A stretch of DNA of 64,000 nt from Anas platyrhynchos (lineage: Eukaryota > Chordata > Aves > Anseriformes > Anatidae): the NCBI RefSeq assembly GCF_047663525.1, contig NC_092588.1, positions 101,451,001-101,515,000 on the forward strand, written 5' to 3'. Below are positions 49,501 to 64,000 of this stretch, in pieces. The translations under genes and the position numbers were made by a program. The notes under the pieces were generated by a model, which saw nothing but the letters and a program-made list of their open reading frames with translations, had not been told where the DNA came from and did not search any database. The number at the start of each line of letters is the position of its first letter. Position 1 is the stretch's first letter.

Positions 49501-50389
49501 CAAGGGATACCTGTGAAATTGGCAGGCAGAAGACTAGGTACTGAAAGAGCAAAAAAATAAAATCCAGTTTCACACAAGTTAACTAAAACCCTGAATTACC
49601 TCAGTGCCTGGCTGAAACAAGGGGCAGGTGAAGCTGAACACCTGTAAAATGCCCTCCGCAATACAGAAAGTTCCAGTTAAAGATGCACAGTATGCAGATA
49701 CAGGTGACATTTCCTACATTCATTGTGAAAACAGACCGCAGCAAGAGTCATATCCACAAAAGTATACTCTTGGTCCTTAACAATCAAACTAGCTTGACTG
49801 GAAGAAGCAGACAGAAGTTTTGCTGGTATGCCACTCATATACAGCAGTGCCAGAGCACACCAGATTACTGGAGATGGCAAGAGACAGGCAAAAACTATGG
49901 CCATGGGCTGCCCTGCAGCCATTTCTTGTTGCTGAAAGAGGTTTAGACTGAATGGGTGAGAGAACATTCTTTGTCTGAACTGTATGCTGCACAATAAAGC
50001 TGTCTTGTTGGACAACAGTCTATAAAATATTCAGTAGGCCTCTTTCACTGACCTGATAAAATGTATAGCTCAGGGCCAAGGGGTTCACTCTGACATCTCA
50101 GTATTTTCCACTGGGAACCTGAGGCAAATTATTAACAAAGATGATGCTGCCATTACAGCACACAAAAAGACAACACTGGAAATTCTCTCCTAGAAAAAAA
50201 AAAAAAGAAAAGACAATGTTATGTATTCTACACTTTGAGTAAAACCAGTAGTTATAACAGCAGTTAAAAAGCTTCTCTCTTCTATAGGGCTCAATCTCTA
50301 CACGAGATACCTCTGAGTCAATAAAGAATTCAGCTGAATAGGACCAGCGAAATAAAAGATACATGTTCCACAAAGTCAGAAGTCCATTT
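46553..50389. other. Intergenic between the candidate gene and C7orf25
   Basis: AT-rich, with A/T runs at 47,609 and 47,838. The longest frame (48,305-48,673, 122 codons) has no recognisable feature. Additional exons of the candidate gene could lie here but none is convincing. Confidence 0.4.
46972..47004. repeat. GA-rich simple repeat
   Basis: gagagagagaaagaaag followed by caagaaagag. Purine-rich and low complexity, 3' of the candidate secreted-protein gene. Confidence 0.7.
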
Positions 50390-50746
50390 AAGGTGCTCAC
50401 TTTATTCTCTCCAAAGAGGACAAAAACAATAAAGGCAACCGTGCTTTAATCGATTTTTTTTTAATAGGATGGATACAATTAATATACTGTAAGACAGTCG
50501 ATGATTTTCACTGAAATCTCATTACATTAGCAAATAAATTAACAGCCAGCTGAACAAAAAAAACAAACAAGAATTGAGTAACGATATTGCAAATCCCTTG
50601 GGGAACCCTTCCACTGCTACAGTTATCGTTTTCACTGATATATGTGTGGCCTCTTCTGTTTCTCCAAATGCCTCCGCTGCAGCCTCTGCAATATTCAGGG
50701 ACCAACTCCTTTAATGACTTAGTCAATTAATTAATTAATGACTCAG
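50390..50746 (-). other. C7orf25: C7orf25 3' UTR with poly-A signal
   Basis: Downstream of the TGA at 50749-50747 the minus strand is AT-rich. It carries AATAAA at 50406-50401, the first good signal I see on this strand. It would give a 3' UTR of about 350 nt. A (TTAA)n-like stretch near 50,727-50,739 lies just after the stop codon. Confidence 0.5.
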
Positions 50747-52009
50747 TCAATTGTCAGGTGGGCAGCTCTTTGGTAAAGGTGTGGCAAAAGCTTCTTTGCT
50801 TTCTGTCAATGCTCTAGGCTGATGCACAAAAACACTGAACTTGACACCTTGGTTAGCTGCTGCCCTCACAAAACCACTGTTTGCAGTCATGGTGATGGCT
50901 TTTAAAGCGTCTCCTGTCCCAAAAATGGTCAGAGAACGGCTGTTGATTTTTGAACTAGCCACTAGTCCTAAGGCACGGTCAGATGGCTGATCTGGCACCA
51001 CATTAATTTTTTTAACGAGCAGTGCAGCTCGCTCTTTCTCCCCAGGTCCTCCCAGCGTTTCCAAGATGGACTGAAAATCTCTGACAGCAGATTCACATGC
51101 AAAGAGCTCTTTCCCTTGCATGAACTCCTCCAGCTGAGGCAGAACTCTCTCCCTCCTTTCTTGAGCCGCTTGCTCTGTTAGCACTTTTTCTTTGAAGACG
51201 AAGTAGCAGCCACCATAACTGAGAGCAGAGACGTAGGTTATCAAGGTAGTGATGTCCAAGTTAACTCTATTGCACACATTCACTTTGATCTGAGTAGGAA
51301 AAGCAATGCTGGCCACCAAATTCTCCCGGTCTACTCTGGTCACCTGCAGGGGTTCAAGGTCTTCTTCATCTGATTCACTGGCACTTAGGTGCTGGTTTTC
51401 TGTAGATGGCTCTGCCAGCGAGTTCACAGCCACAATGTCTCCTCGCACAGATATTCCCATCTCCTTGAGTCTCTCTGCCATAGGACTGGACACACTGTTG
51501 TAGAAGGCAAATATTATGTGGGGATTGCTGTACTCCACTGGCTGCTGATGGCTCGCCTGCAGGAAGTCCTCTGCTTGCTCAATGACACTTTTGTCACCAT
51601 ACTGGCCCCTCCCCAGCCAGATGTTGTGCAGGGCTTCGGCCTTCCGACCGATGGCTTTCACCCACGTGTGACCTCCATTTGCAACAACATCTACCACCAG
51701 CGTCTGTTTGTCTCCAAACCTGTCCTCGTAAGCAAAGACATGGAGGACACTGACAACATCCTCCAGGTTCTCTGCTGACTGGATAATGGCTTCGAGATGG
51801 GTAAGGTTTGTACTCTGCAGATGGGATTCCTTAACGGCCACCTTCCCTGCCTCCACCTTGTGTAAGAAGTTTAACTCAGCCTTCAGTTTGCCACAGAGTT
51901 TTGCCCCACCTTCTATTCTCCTTTTCTGGGACTTGGAAAGGGCTTCTGCTCTCTTGATCAATTCTTTGGCAACAGCAATTCTTTCACAAAGCAGAGTCTG
52001 CACAGACAT
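50747..52009 (-). CDS. C7orf25: UPF0415 / C7orf25 family protein (DUF1308)
   Basis: Single-exon coding region of 420 aa, against about 421 in human. The function of this family is not established. The N terminus ([20 protein letters not shown]) is helical. A conserved NGGHTW motif lies at 111-116, with GRGQYGD shortly after. A Ser/Asp/Glu linker (SESDEEDLE) lies near 211-219, and the DUF1308 half runs from about 230 to the end. The open frame extends 11 codons further upstream, but I reject that Met. A pyrimidine-rich acceptor ending GATAG sits at 52026-52030, so the exon begins at 52025 and the first in-frame ATG in the transcript is at 52009. This matches the family N terminus. An out-of-frame ATG at 52020 precedes it. 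The gene is downstream of PSMA2 on the same strand. Confidence 0.96.
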   Translation of the reverse strand: MSVQTLLCERIAVAKELIKRAEALSKSQKRRIEGGAKLCGKLKAELNFLHKVEAGKVAVKESHLQSTNLTHLEAIIQSAENLEDVVSVLHVFAYEDRFGDKQTLVVDVVANGGHTWVKAIGRKAEALHNIWLGRGQYGDKSVIEQAEDFLQASHQQPVEYSNPHIIFAFYNSVSSPMAERLKEMGISVRGDIVAVNSLAEPSTENQHLSASESDEEDLEPLQVTRVDRENLVASIAFPTQIKVNVCNRVNLDITTLITYVSALSYGGCYFVFKEKVLTEQAAQERRERVLPQLEEFMQGKELFACESAVRDFQSILETLGGPGEKERAALLVKKINVVPDQPSDRALGLVASSKINSRSLTIFGTGDALKAITMTANSGFVRAAANQGVKFSVFVHQPRALTESKEAFATPLPKSCPPDN

Positions 52010-52025
52010 GTTGGAAACATTATTC

Positions 52026-54418
52026 CTATCAGATGAAAGCAAAAGAGAAGACTGTTAGGGCATGATTAAGAATACACATAATCAAGAGGTCTTTGCAACA
52101 GTAAACCTACTTAGCAGTAGGTTTAGTGCAACAGCTACACCTACCCTGAAGCACAAGCATCAGGAACCTCCACCCACATCCCACCAAAGCATTCAGTTCC
52201 TTGCCTTCACCTCTGGGGATTCAAACTAAGTTTTCAGTTCTCAGCAAGGAAGAACAGCAGCACTCAAGTCTCCACAGACACCTTGCAAGATCATATTTCT
52301 TTCCCCTCACATCAGAGCCACTTAAAGAGATCTCAGCTCTCAAAGTTAATTTGCAGATCTTGCCATTCAGAGCAAAATTAGAAATCTGGTTAATGGCATA
52401 AGCAGATCTTTTCTCTCCCTCACACAACAGTTACCACTATAATAAGAAGCTACCGGGCTTACAGACTTTCTAAGACTGCTGTCCGCTAGTATTTTACATA
52501 GTATATACGATGCCCATTGTATTTTACAATTCTGAGTAGCACACCTCTATCCTCTCCAACTTCCAGCTTACACTACGCAATCCCCTGAATGAGCCACTAG
52601 CAACCCTCTGGCAAAACTTCAATGTTACACAGCATCATGACAAACTATAATTTATAATTGGACTTGATGATCCTTAAGGGTCCCTTCCAACTCAGGATAG
52701 TCTATGATAATTCCAGAGCCAGCAGGATCTGGAAATTTCTGTTCTCTAGCTCTAGCAGAGATTTATTGTGTAGTATCAGATAAATTAATTCCTGTCCCAT
52801 CAGCGCTACTCAGTACATCTTCCTAAGGATAACTATAGGAATTGCTTAATTATTTCAAAAATGTAGAATTAAACGCCACAGCAAAAAATCCATTTTTTAA
52901 AGACATGCAGTAATTGCCACTACGAAGACTGAAATTAATCCTTTCTCATTACAACTCCAAGTATTAGCACACGTGCCAGTATTTTTTACCTAAACTGCAC
53001 TTTGAAGTAACCTGGTATTAAAAGGCAAGACAGAGACTTCAGATGAAAACGAGGATGCAGCCTGGCTCCTATTAAAGGCTCTGCCATTACTGCTTTGGAA
53101 TCTGGCTTTATAATGAAGTGTAAATCACACTTGTATTATGCACAATTAAAATACAGTTACTATGAAGTCCTACTGGCTCATTCAGTAATTAATAGCACCA
53201 AACTCTTCCCTTTCTTGTCAAAGTGTATAAGGTCTTTCAATGTGACCTAATGACTCTGTTCAGGGTCAGAAAACACCATTTAACTCTGTCCTTCCCCCCA
53301 AAATCCCAACCAGGCAGGTTCAGTTTTTAATCCCTTCACTGCCTAAAGTGAATCTTTTTCCTATTACTGCCAGGACAGCACTCTGCCTCACCTTTGGCTC
53401 TGAGTCACTTATGTAGAAATTAAATATATCTCATGCCTTCTGGGACTTTTGCTTCGATCACCTCTTGCTCTCTGCAGCCATTATATGCAGACAGAACTTG
53501 TGGGCACTACAAGGCAGAGTTTTTCCTTCAGCACTTCCCTGATGCACCTCTCATGCGTCACTGCAATATATTTTCTTCCCAGTGTCCTAAAATTGCACCT
53601 TCAGGGCTACCAGGTAAGAGCACGAAACCCACAGTTCTGTCAGTAATGCTTCGGCACCACTGTGAAGGTACCTCCACTGCTAACCACCTGCTCTTGCACG
53701 GCCAGCTGGCACAACACCACACGTGGTTTTGCAAAGAATTTACTAGCTGTTGCATCTGAAATCCTCACCCGATTCTTAACAAACAGGACAAGCTCTGAGA
53801 CTCAAACAGCCACACTGGCGAAGGTCTGACCTGCACCAAACTGCCTCTGAGGGCAGGCAGGGGCGTGGGGTGCTCCCTACTCACCCTGTCCTGCACTGGC
53901 AGCAATAGGCCACATCCCTGGGTGTTTTATGTTTTGCATTTATTACAGTAATAGCAGTTATTTGTATGCTTGCCTTCAGCGGGAAGCTACTGCCACCAGT
54001 TTGTCCTTAGTAATACCCCACAGATGCTCCCTCAGGACCTCTCACCACAGCAGCTACGAGCTTTGCAGGAGCTGTAAGCGCTCACCACAGCAGCTGCAAC
54101 TTCTACAAATTTCTCAGTGCTCAAGGCGAAGCTGACAAGTTCTTAAACGAAAAAATAAAATCGACGAAACGCGGCTACCCCTGCAGCTTTTGGGGCACAG
54201 CCGCCCCCTCGGGCGGTCGCCATTTGAGGGCGCCCCCCGGCAGCCCCCGCCGCCATCACGTGAGGGCGGCGCCGGGGCGGTGGCGCCGCCATCTTGAGCG
54301 CGGGCAGCGCTGCCCCCGGCCCCTCATCGCGGCGGGGCCCCGCGTCCCCCCCGCCAGCCCCGGGGCGCTCCCTGCTCGCCGCCCCGCGCCCCCCCGGCCG
54401 CCCGCAGCCCCTACTCAC
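52026..54418 (-). other. C7orf25: C7orf25 intron 1
   Basis: Runs from the donor at 54418 to the acceptor at 52026 on the minus strand. It holds a CR1 remnant at 52,655-52,712 and, at its promoter end, the YY1-like cluster. Otherwise featureless. Confidence 0.55.
52655..52712 (+). mobile_element. CR1 3'-end remnant in C7orf25 intron
   Basis: The order ttggacttgatgatcctta, gggtcccttccaactca and gatagtctatgata matches the last 60 bp of avian CR1. It lies in intron 1 of C7orf25, antisense to the gene. Confidence 0.75.
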
Positions 54419-54575
54419 GGCCCGGCGGCCGCAGCCTTCCCCCGGGCGGCGGCAGGAGGCGGCCCGGCACGGCCCGGCCCGGCGTGGCACGGCTCGGCCC
54501 GGCCCCAGCGCGCCTCCCCCGGGGCGGCCGGGCGGGGACAGCCGCGGCACCCGCCTCGCCGCGGCCGGGTTGTGG
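54180..54575 (-). promoter_or_regulatory. CpG-island promoter of C7orf25 with clustered YY1-like sites and an E-box
   Basis: A roughly 400 bp block, extremely GC- and CpG-rich, stands out against AT-rich flanks. On the minus strand three ATGGCG-type YY1-like motifs fall within about 80 bp: around 54285-54296 (CAAGATGGCGGC), 54247-54256 and 54218-54226. A palindromic CACGTG E-box lies at 54257-54262. These sit just inside intron 1 if the donor at 54418 is used, a usual place for YY1 sites relative to the start. Long open frames on both strands here are a by-product of GC content. Confidence 0.75.
54419..54560 (-). other. C7orf25: Predicted non-coding first exon of C7orf25 (upstream edge approximate)
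   Basis: On the minus strand a strong donor (GTGAGTAGG) begins at 54418, inside the CpG-dense block and facing the C7orf25 coding exon acceptor at 52026. Joining the two gives a 5' UTR exon ending at 54419 and an intron of about 2.4 kb. The donor match and the two-exon layout known for the family support this. The transcription start is a guess, since no TATA box is visible and CpG promoters often start at several positions. Confidence 0.6.
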
Positions 54576-56924
54576 CGTTTACCCCCCTAAAGGTTGTGGT
54601 TGAGGCGCTCCGAAGCTTTCAAATAACATTTTGTCATCTTATTAATGAATTTTGTCCACTCTACTCCCCCTTGACCTCTCTTTTTTAAAGGTTCTCAAGT
54701 AACAGATAAAATTTAGTCACTGTTCTGTAAGCGTAATCATCTGAGAATGACAATGATTTTCTTCAACATAGGATTAAGCTGTCAGAAACAAAACCTCTCC
54801 CAATCACACCACCAGCAATAATATCAACATCTGTATGCCTAACACACACACGAAATAGCTAGCACTGCAAATAACGCAGAGTCAAAATGTTAAACCTGTT
54901 CTTTCCAATTACACAGTCCCATGAACCTTGATTCTCTCAGGACTCGTGTATCAGAGAACTTTAGGGCTTATTTCTGAACCGGGTAAAAACCATCATTCTC
55001 TATAGTATTGGCCCATAAAAGATGGGAATTTAAACCCACAACATTCCCGTTTGCCTGTTCTAATGGGACAGCAGGAAGCGGGCAAAAACCACCCATTATT
55101 TCTATACCAATTAGCAAATGTCCCAAAGACAGTGTTTTCCTTACTCAGAGCACAAGTTTGGTGATAAAATTGCACAGATAGTGATAAAATTACTAGCATT
55201 TGAGATTTGAGAGGTTTATCCTAACTTAAACAGCATTCCTTTCAACTAAAAGCCAGCAGTCTGTGGTTGTTTCTTAGAAACCCCCACTTCTGAGCTAAGG
55301 TAATACTGGGTATTGTGCTCTTCCAGGCTCCACCAAGAGCCACCTCTCCATCAGCTACTACATTTTAATCATTAAACCATGGGAAGAGATGAAGACACCT
55401 GCTTTTCACATCTCTTCACCACCTACAAAATTGAGATTCTATAGAGAGTTGTTCAATGATATGATTTACCCCCCTCTCCCCGTCAAAAAAAAAAAAAAAA
55501 GTTTGCCCCGTTCATTATCACTATCTTGGGAGTGAGATAACATGATTGACTTTATCTCAAACTGCTTAAGAGGAGAGCATCTAAACTAGTTCAGTTCATG
55601 CTAGCCATTTGGTGAGGTACCTAACTCAATTTTTTCACATACAAAACTCCTTTAAATATTCATATAGCACTAAATTGACCAAAGGCATATAAATATTGAA
55701 GTAGCATTCTGCTTTTCTGAATTATTACGGAAACCTAAATTAAGAATCTAGCAATATAAAATCTCCAGTTCCAGTTCTGACTAGCTGCCCACTATCTCTA
55801 AGAAGAATAACCAGAGCACAGATTGGTTTTCAGAGTTTAAAAAAAAAAAAAAAAAAAAAAGGAACCATTTGTACATAGTTTTTATTTCTAACATTATGAA
55901 ATAAAACTTAATTCATGGCATGCTTCAGAAATTATTTGCCTAATGATAACATAACATCAACACGGGACAGATCAATTAGCTTATACGTCACGTTCTGCAG
56001 ACTAACTCATATTTTTTTATTTTCTTCATTGGTTAATGGCTGGCTAACATTTAACCTGCCAGGCTGCTCCCGTATGTGATTAGCCTGACATAGAAGCAGA
56101 CTGACCCAGCTTCCATTTCATTACCAGTAACTGCTGAATGGCTCCAGACCAGATTTCTGCTTTAAAAAAAAGCATATATATTTATCCTCTTATGTTTTTT
56201 CATTTCTACATAACCTTACAGACATGAAGCATGTAAAAAATTTATCTGTATGTACACCCACAAATAACACTCAAGCATCTAGTTCTGTACTTTTAAAAGT
56301 AGCCGTGCATAAATTAAGTGCTTTTTTCATTGCTGCATCTTTCGTTATCTTGCAAGCCGAAATATACTTCAGCACAATTCAAGGGATAAATTATTACATA
56401 TTCTTATTTTGCCTTGTACATACTATTTGTTTTTTTTACTGATGCTGGTAACTGCATTTAGCATTCAGTCAGTAGCATTTGCTTCCATTATTTCTAACAG
56501 TATTTCAAGATTGAAAAAATCTCATGTCTATGGTCATGGAAATTACCCAAGTTAAAAAAAAAAAAAAAAAAAGAAAAAGAGAGAGACATAAAGACCAAGA
56601 CAATTCTAGAGGCTCAAGAGCAGAGCTGTTCAAGTGGATCACGTTTTATACCCCACATGGAAGACTGTTATGCATCTTTGTAAAAGTACACAAGCTTTTA
56701 CATTGGAACAACCCATTTTCAGAAGTTACTTAGAATTCAAAACAACTCCACAGTGAAAAAAATTCTTTTGTTCACTCAGAATTTAAAAGTTGTTTAAAAG
56801 AAGGTCTAATACCAGTTCATGATGGCTAGTATGTGGAGAATTCTGTTTCCTCAGTGATAAAGATATCAAAACCTCATCTTTATGTTCATAAACTATGATT
56901 AAAAAGACACACAGACACCTTCCC
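54576..56924. other. Spacer between C7orf25 promoter and PSMA2 3' end
   Basis: AT-rich, with A runs at 55,486 and 55,838. No gene recognised. Only 2.3 kb separates the two same-strand genes. Confidence 0.5.
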
Positions 56925-57214
56925 CCAGAACAGTGGCCTTCAAATTTTATTCTTCAATCTTTCTGAGTGATCATTTACATTTTGTACAGTATTTTGTGTA
57001 CAAATATTCCATATATCAAGGGAAAGAATTACCTGTAATAAGATTCCGTGTATTACAATATTAGGATCCTTGCATTTGTACCCATGATATTTAAAAAAAT
57101 CTGTCCAGACAAACCATGTAGAAATAAGTATGCAAAAACTGCAAACAAAAACATTTAAGGAGCCAAAATTAAAAAGACCTTTGTGTGAATTCACACAGTC
57201 TTGCTTGGTTCCTA
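56925..57214 (-). other. PSMA2: PSMA2 3' UTR with poly-A signal
   Basis: After the TAG at 57217-57215 the minus strand runs about 265 nt to AATAAA (56951-56946), which should place the cleavage site near 56,925. The UTR is AT-rich and I see no other element in it. Confidence 0.65.
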
Positions 57215-61849
<4,635 letters not shown>

Positions 61850-62125
61850 CTTGGGGCCAGCCCCTCAGCTCCCCCGCCGCCCGCTCGCTTCTGCGCAAGC
61901 GCTCTCCGCCCGCCCGCCCCGCCGGCGGCAGCGCTGATTGGCGGAGCCTCGCCGCGAGGCACACCGGGAGTTGAAGTCCTGCAGCAGCGCGCTGGCGGCC
62001 GCAGGGCATGCTGGGTCTTGTAGTCCCGTCCCCCGCCGTTGTTACGCCGGGACGCGCTCTCCGCACTCGCTTTCCCAGCAGGCTCAGCGGCGCGAGAGTC
62101 TTCCCCGCCTGGCTCCTGAGTCAAC
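61850..62125. promoter_or_regulatory. Bidirectional PSMA2/MRPL32 promoter
   Basis: These 276 bp separate the two divergent start codons within a CpG-rich stretch running from about 61,560 to 62,350. Visible elements are an NRF1-like CTGCGCAAGCGC at 61891-61902, an inverted CCAAT (ATTGG) at 61937-61941, and two ZNF143/THAP11-type elements. The better ZNF143 site (62006-62027) contains GCATGCTGGG and TTGTAGTCCC. The weaker one (61964-61979) contains GGGAGTTGAAGTCC. YY1-type ATGGCGG motifs overlap both start codons. There is no TATA box. The same divergent pairing exists in human, so it is long-conserved. Confidence 0.85.
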
Positions 62126-63589
62126 ATGGCGGCTCCGCTGCTGGGGCTCGGCGGGCTGCTGCGGCGCTGCTGGGGCCGCCTGCTGCGAGCCGTGGCGCCC
62201 GCGCCGCACTGGGGTGAGTGAGGGGGCCGGGGGAGGGCCCGGGGGGGCAGGTGGGCGGTGGGGAGATGGGTCCTGTCAGAAAGAGCAGCCAGGCGCTGGG
62301 GCGGGCTGCCCAGGGAGCTGGGGGGTGAGGGGGGGCAGCGGCCCTGGGGGTGCTCAGGGAGAGGCTGGAGGTGGTGCCTGGGGACGTGGTCAGTGGGTGG
62401 CAGTGGTGGCAGGGGCATGGCTGGAGCAGATAACCTCGGAGATCCTTCACAGCCTTCATGATTCTCTGATCTCTGACATTCAGGGCCAGCTCTAGCTGTC
62501 CAAGGGCCCGCGTGTCTCCCCGAGCCAGTAGAAGGCCCCGGAGAAGGCAGCGAGGGCCTCTTGGGCAGCATCCTGTGGATGGCGGCGCCCAAGAAGCGGC
62601 GTACCATCGAGGTGAACCGCTGCAGGCGGAGAAATCCCACAAATCTCATCAAAATAAAGGTAGTCGGCAACTTCACGCGTGCTTCCCGCCGTATGCGGTG
62701 CAAGTGATTTGATTAACGGTGAACAAACGTGCTGGAGTGTGATTCATGCCTGTGATTTTTAACCTCACTTACAGAATCCTTTGCACGTCCCCTCATGCTC
62801 ATATACAGCATATATAATCTCACTTGAGAGGATCATAATGGCCAGTACAACTTCCAGAAAACTTTCTTCACTCTGTTTATAAATAAGTTTAAAAGACATC
62901 ATTACTTTAAAAATACTTTGTAACGTACAGTCACCCTGTGTGACAGCAGCCTGTGGTTAAATAAAAGGTGACACTTTAGGCGCAAATCAACGAAATGTGG
63001 ATGCTAGCTATATGGCTGCCATAGGTGGAAATAGCTATATCTTCTGTGCATCTCAATGGCTTGATAGGTCTTTATTCTTCCAAATGTCAATGGGCATAAT
63101 GATTTACATACTGACTTCATGGGCTATTTTTAGTAGCAAGCATCTGATACAGCCATACATTGCTGAAAAAAGGACTTTGGATAAAATAATAAATTCTGAA
63201 AAGGCAATTAAATTTTCCTGGTATTTCATTTCATATTTATTAATCGCTTGTGATTGCTCCCTGTTTATTTTTTGTTGTTCAGATTGTAAAATTTCCTATT
63301 TTTCATTTTTCTTTTTTTTCTTTTTTTTTTCTAGAGAAACATAGATGTTTGCCCTGAGTGTGGAAACTTGAAAGAGAAGCATGTCCTGTGTGGCCATTGT
63401 TACGCACAGGTCAAAGCAGAAACTCGGCAGATTCGGAAGGAAATGGGTAAAAAGGAAGGAGGACCATTTAATGCTCCTACTGTAGAGACTGTAGTCTTAT
63501 ATGAGGGAGAAAAGCCCACAGAAAAAGATGAAGGCAAGCGGATCATCGAAAGAGCCAGGAAGCGTCCGTCGTGGTTTACTCAAAATTAA
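62126..63589 (+). CDS. MRPL32: Mitochondrial large ribosomal subunit protein bL32m, three coding exons
   Basis: Component of the mitochondrial ribosome large subunit. Coding exons are 62126-62213, 62484-62659 and 63335-63589, with GT-AG introns in phases 1 and 0, giving 172 aa plus TAA. Residues 1-29 are rich in Arg, Leu and Ala without acidic residues, as expected of a mitochondrial presequence. The mature-type core starts near [19 protein letters not shown] (62-80). A zinc-ribbon follows with Cys94-x2-Cys97 and Cys107-x2-Cys110, and the C terminus ends [10 protein letters not shown]. In yeast and mouse the precursor is known to be cut by the m-AAA protease. The linker at residues 36-58 is shorter than in human (172 against 188 aa from memory). 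It shares a divergent promoter with PSMA2. Intron 1 is only 270 bp and mostly CR1-derived. Confidence 0.96.
62274..62470 (+). mobile_element. Degenerate CR1 3' end filling MRPL32 intron 1
   Basis: Compared by eye with the tail of the copy at 22,690-22,876, the same blocks occur in order: tcagaaagagcagccaggc, cgggctgcccagggagct, ctgggggtgctcaggg, gacgtggtcagtgggtgg, ctcggagatccttcacagcc and ATGATTCTCTGAT. The terminal repeat ends at 62,470, only 13 bp before MRPL32 exon 2. It has become very GC-rich, in line with an old insertion in a CpG-rich environment. Confidence 0.75.
62660..63334 (+). other. MRPL32: MRPL32 intron 2
   Basis: 675 bp GT-AG intron ending in a long T-rich tract and CTAG. No repeat or gene recognised inside. 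Confidence 0.85.
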
Positions 63590-63930
63590 CAGTGAGAAAG
63601 CTCATGTTTTTCAAGAATGTTTTCCTTGTTTTGTTTAATCAATGCTGATATGAAAAAACATATGAACTTTTGGGAAGTCTGCTCAAATCACGTTTTATGT
63701 CACACGGTGCTGTTCTATAGCATGCAGTGGGAAATACTGTTCAGTGATACACCATAGCAGTCAACAATGAAAGAGAACCTATATTGGATTTGGATATCTG
63801 CATTCAGTACAGTGAATACTTTGTATGTTAACATATGCTGGTTTTGTAAAAACCTTTTTTTTTTTTTTTTTTTCCTAACAAAGGAAAAAAATTCATGGAT
63901 GTAAAATAAAGTACATAAAGTTTCCTAGAG
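63590..63930 (+). other. MRPL32: MRPL32 3' UTR with poly-A signal
   Basis: From the TAA at 63587-63589 the sequence runs to AATAAA at 63905-63910, predicting cleavage near 63,930. A run of T (about 63,857-63,873) lies upstream of the signal. Confidence 0.7.
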
Positions 63931-64000
63931 AAATCTGCTTTCTGGGCTGCTGGTCTTAAAATATCAACAACAACAAAAACAAAACACTTTTAAACCAATG

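Noticed and set aside
52010-52042. Upstream in-frame Met for C7orf25 (11 extra residues)
   Set aside because: The extra codons span a strong splice acceptor at 52026 and most lie in intron; the family N terminus aligns with the Met at 52009.
54143-54688. Long open frames on both strands in the C7orf25 CpG island
   Set aside because: Ala/Arg/Pro/Gly-rich frames on both strands with no family motif; composition artefact of the island.

Overview
The window reads as a bird nuclear genome. The interspersed repeats are almost all CR1 LINEs. They are 5'-truncated, end in the ATTCTGTGAT-type 3' repeat and leave no poly-A tail, and no Alu, B1 or L1-like elements are visible. Three spliced genes are recognisable at the right end: C7orf25 homologue (-), PSMA2 (-) and MRPL32 (+). 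In human 7p14 the same cluster lies between GLI3 and HECW1. The species cannot be fixed from the sequence alone.

Layout. Positions 1-44,500 are a gene-poor, AT-rich tract with several CR1 copies. The largest are at about 1.2-2.0 kb (-), 2.98-5.0 kb (two head-to-tail, +), 19.6-20.5 kb (+) and 21.6-22.9 kb (+). There are also older CR1 relics, ancient-looking palindromic repeats (26.45 and 34.84-35.07 kb), simple repeats and long A or C runs. If human gene order holds, this tract is part of the GLI3-C7orf25 intergenic space; that is inference. At 44.65-46.55 kb is a small gene model I do not recognise. It has a TATA-like box, a signal-peptide exon, a Glu/Ser/Thr/Pro-rich exon joined in phase by canonical splice sites, and a weaker third exon. 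It is the best candidate here for something undescribed.

The right-hand 14 kb is the housekeeping cluster. C7orf25 has its whole coding region in one 3' exon (50,747-52,009) and a non-coding first exon in a CpG-rich promoter at 54.2-54.6 kb. PSMA2 (proteasome alpha-2) has eight coding exons between 57,215 and 61,849 that join in phase to exactly 234 codons plus stop. MRPL32 (mitochondrial ribosomal protein bL32m) has three coding exons (62,126-63,589, 172 aa). PSMA2 and MRPL32 are divergent, with start codons 276 bp apart across one CpG-rich promoter. That promoter carries two ZNF143/THAP11-like elements, an inverted CCAAT box and an NRF1-like site. YY1-type AAnATGGCGGC motifs overlap the start codons of PSMA2 and MRPL32 and recur three times just inside C7orf25 intron 1, so the cluster may share regulators.

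All boundaries come from reading splice signals and conserved protein sequence by eye. No alignment, repeat-masking or expression data were available.
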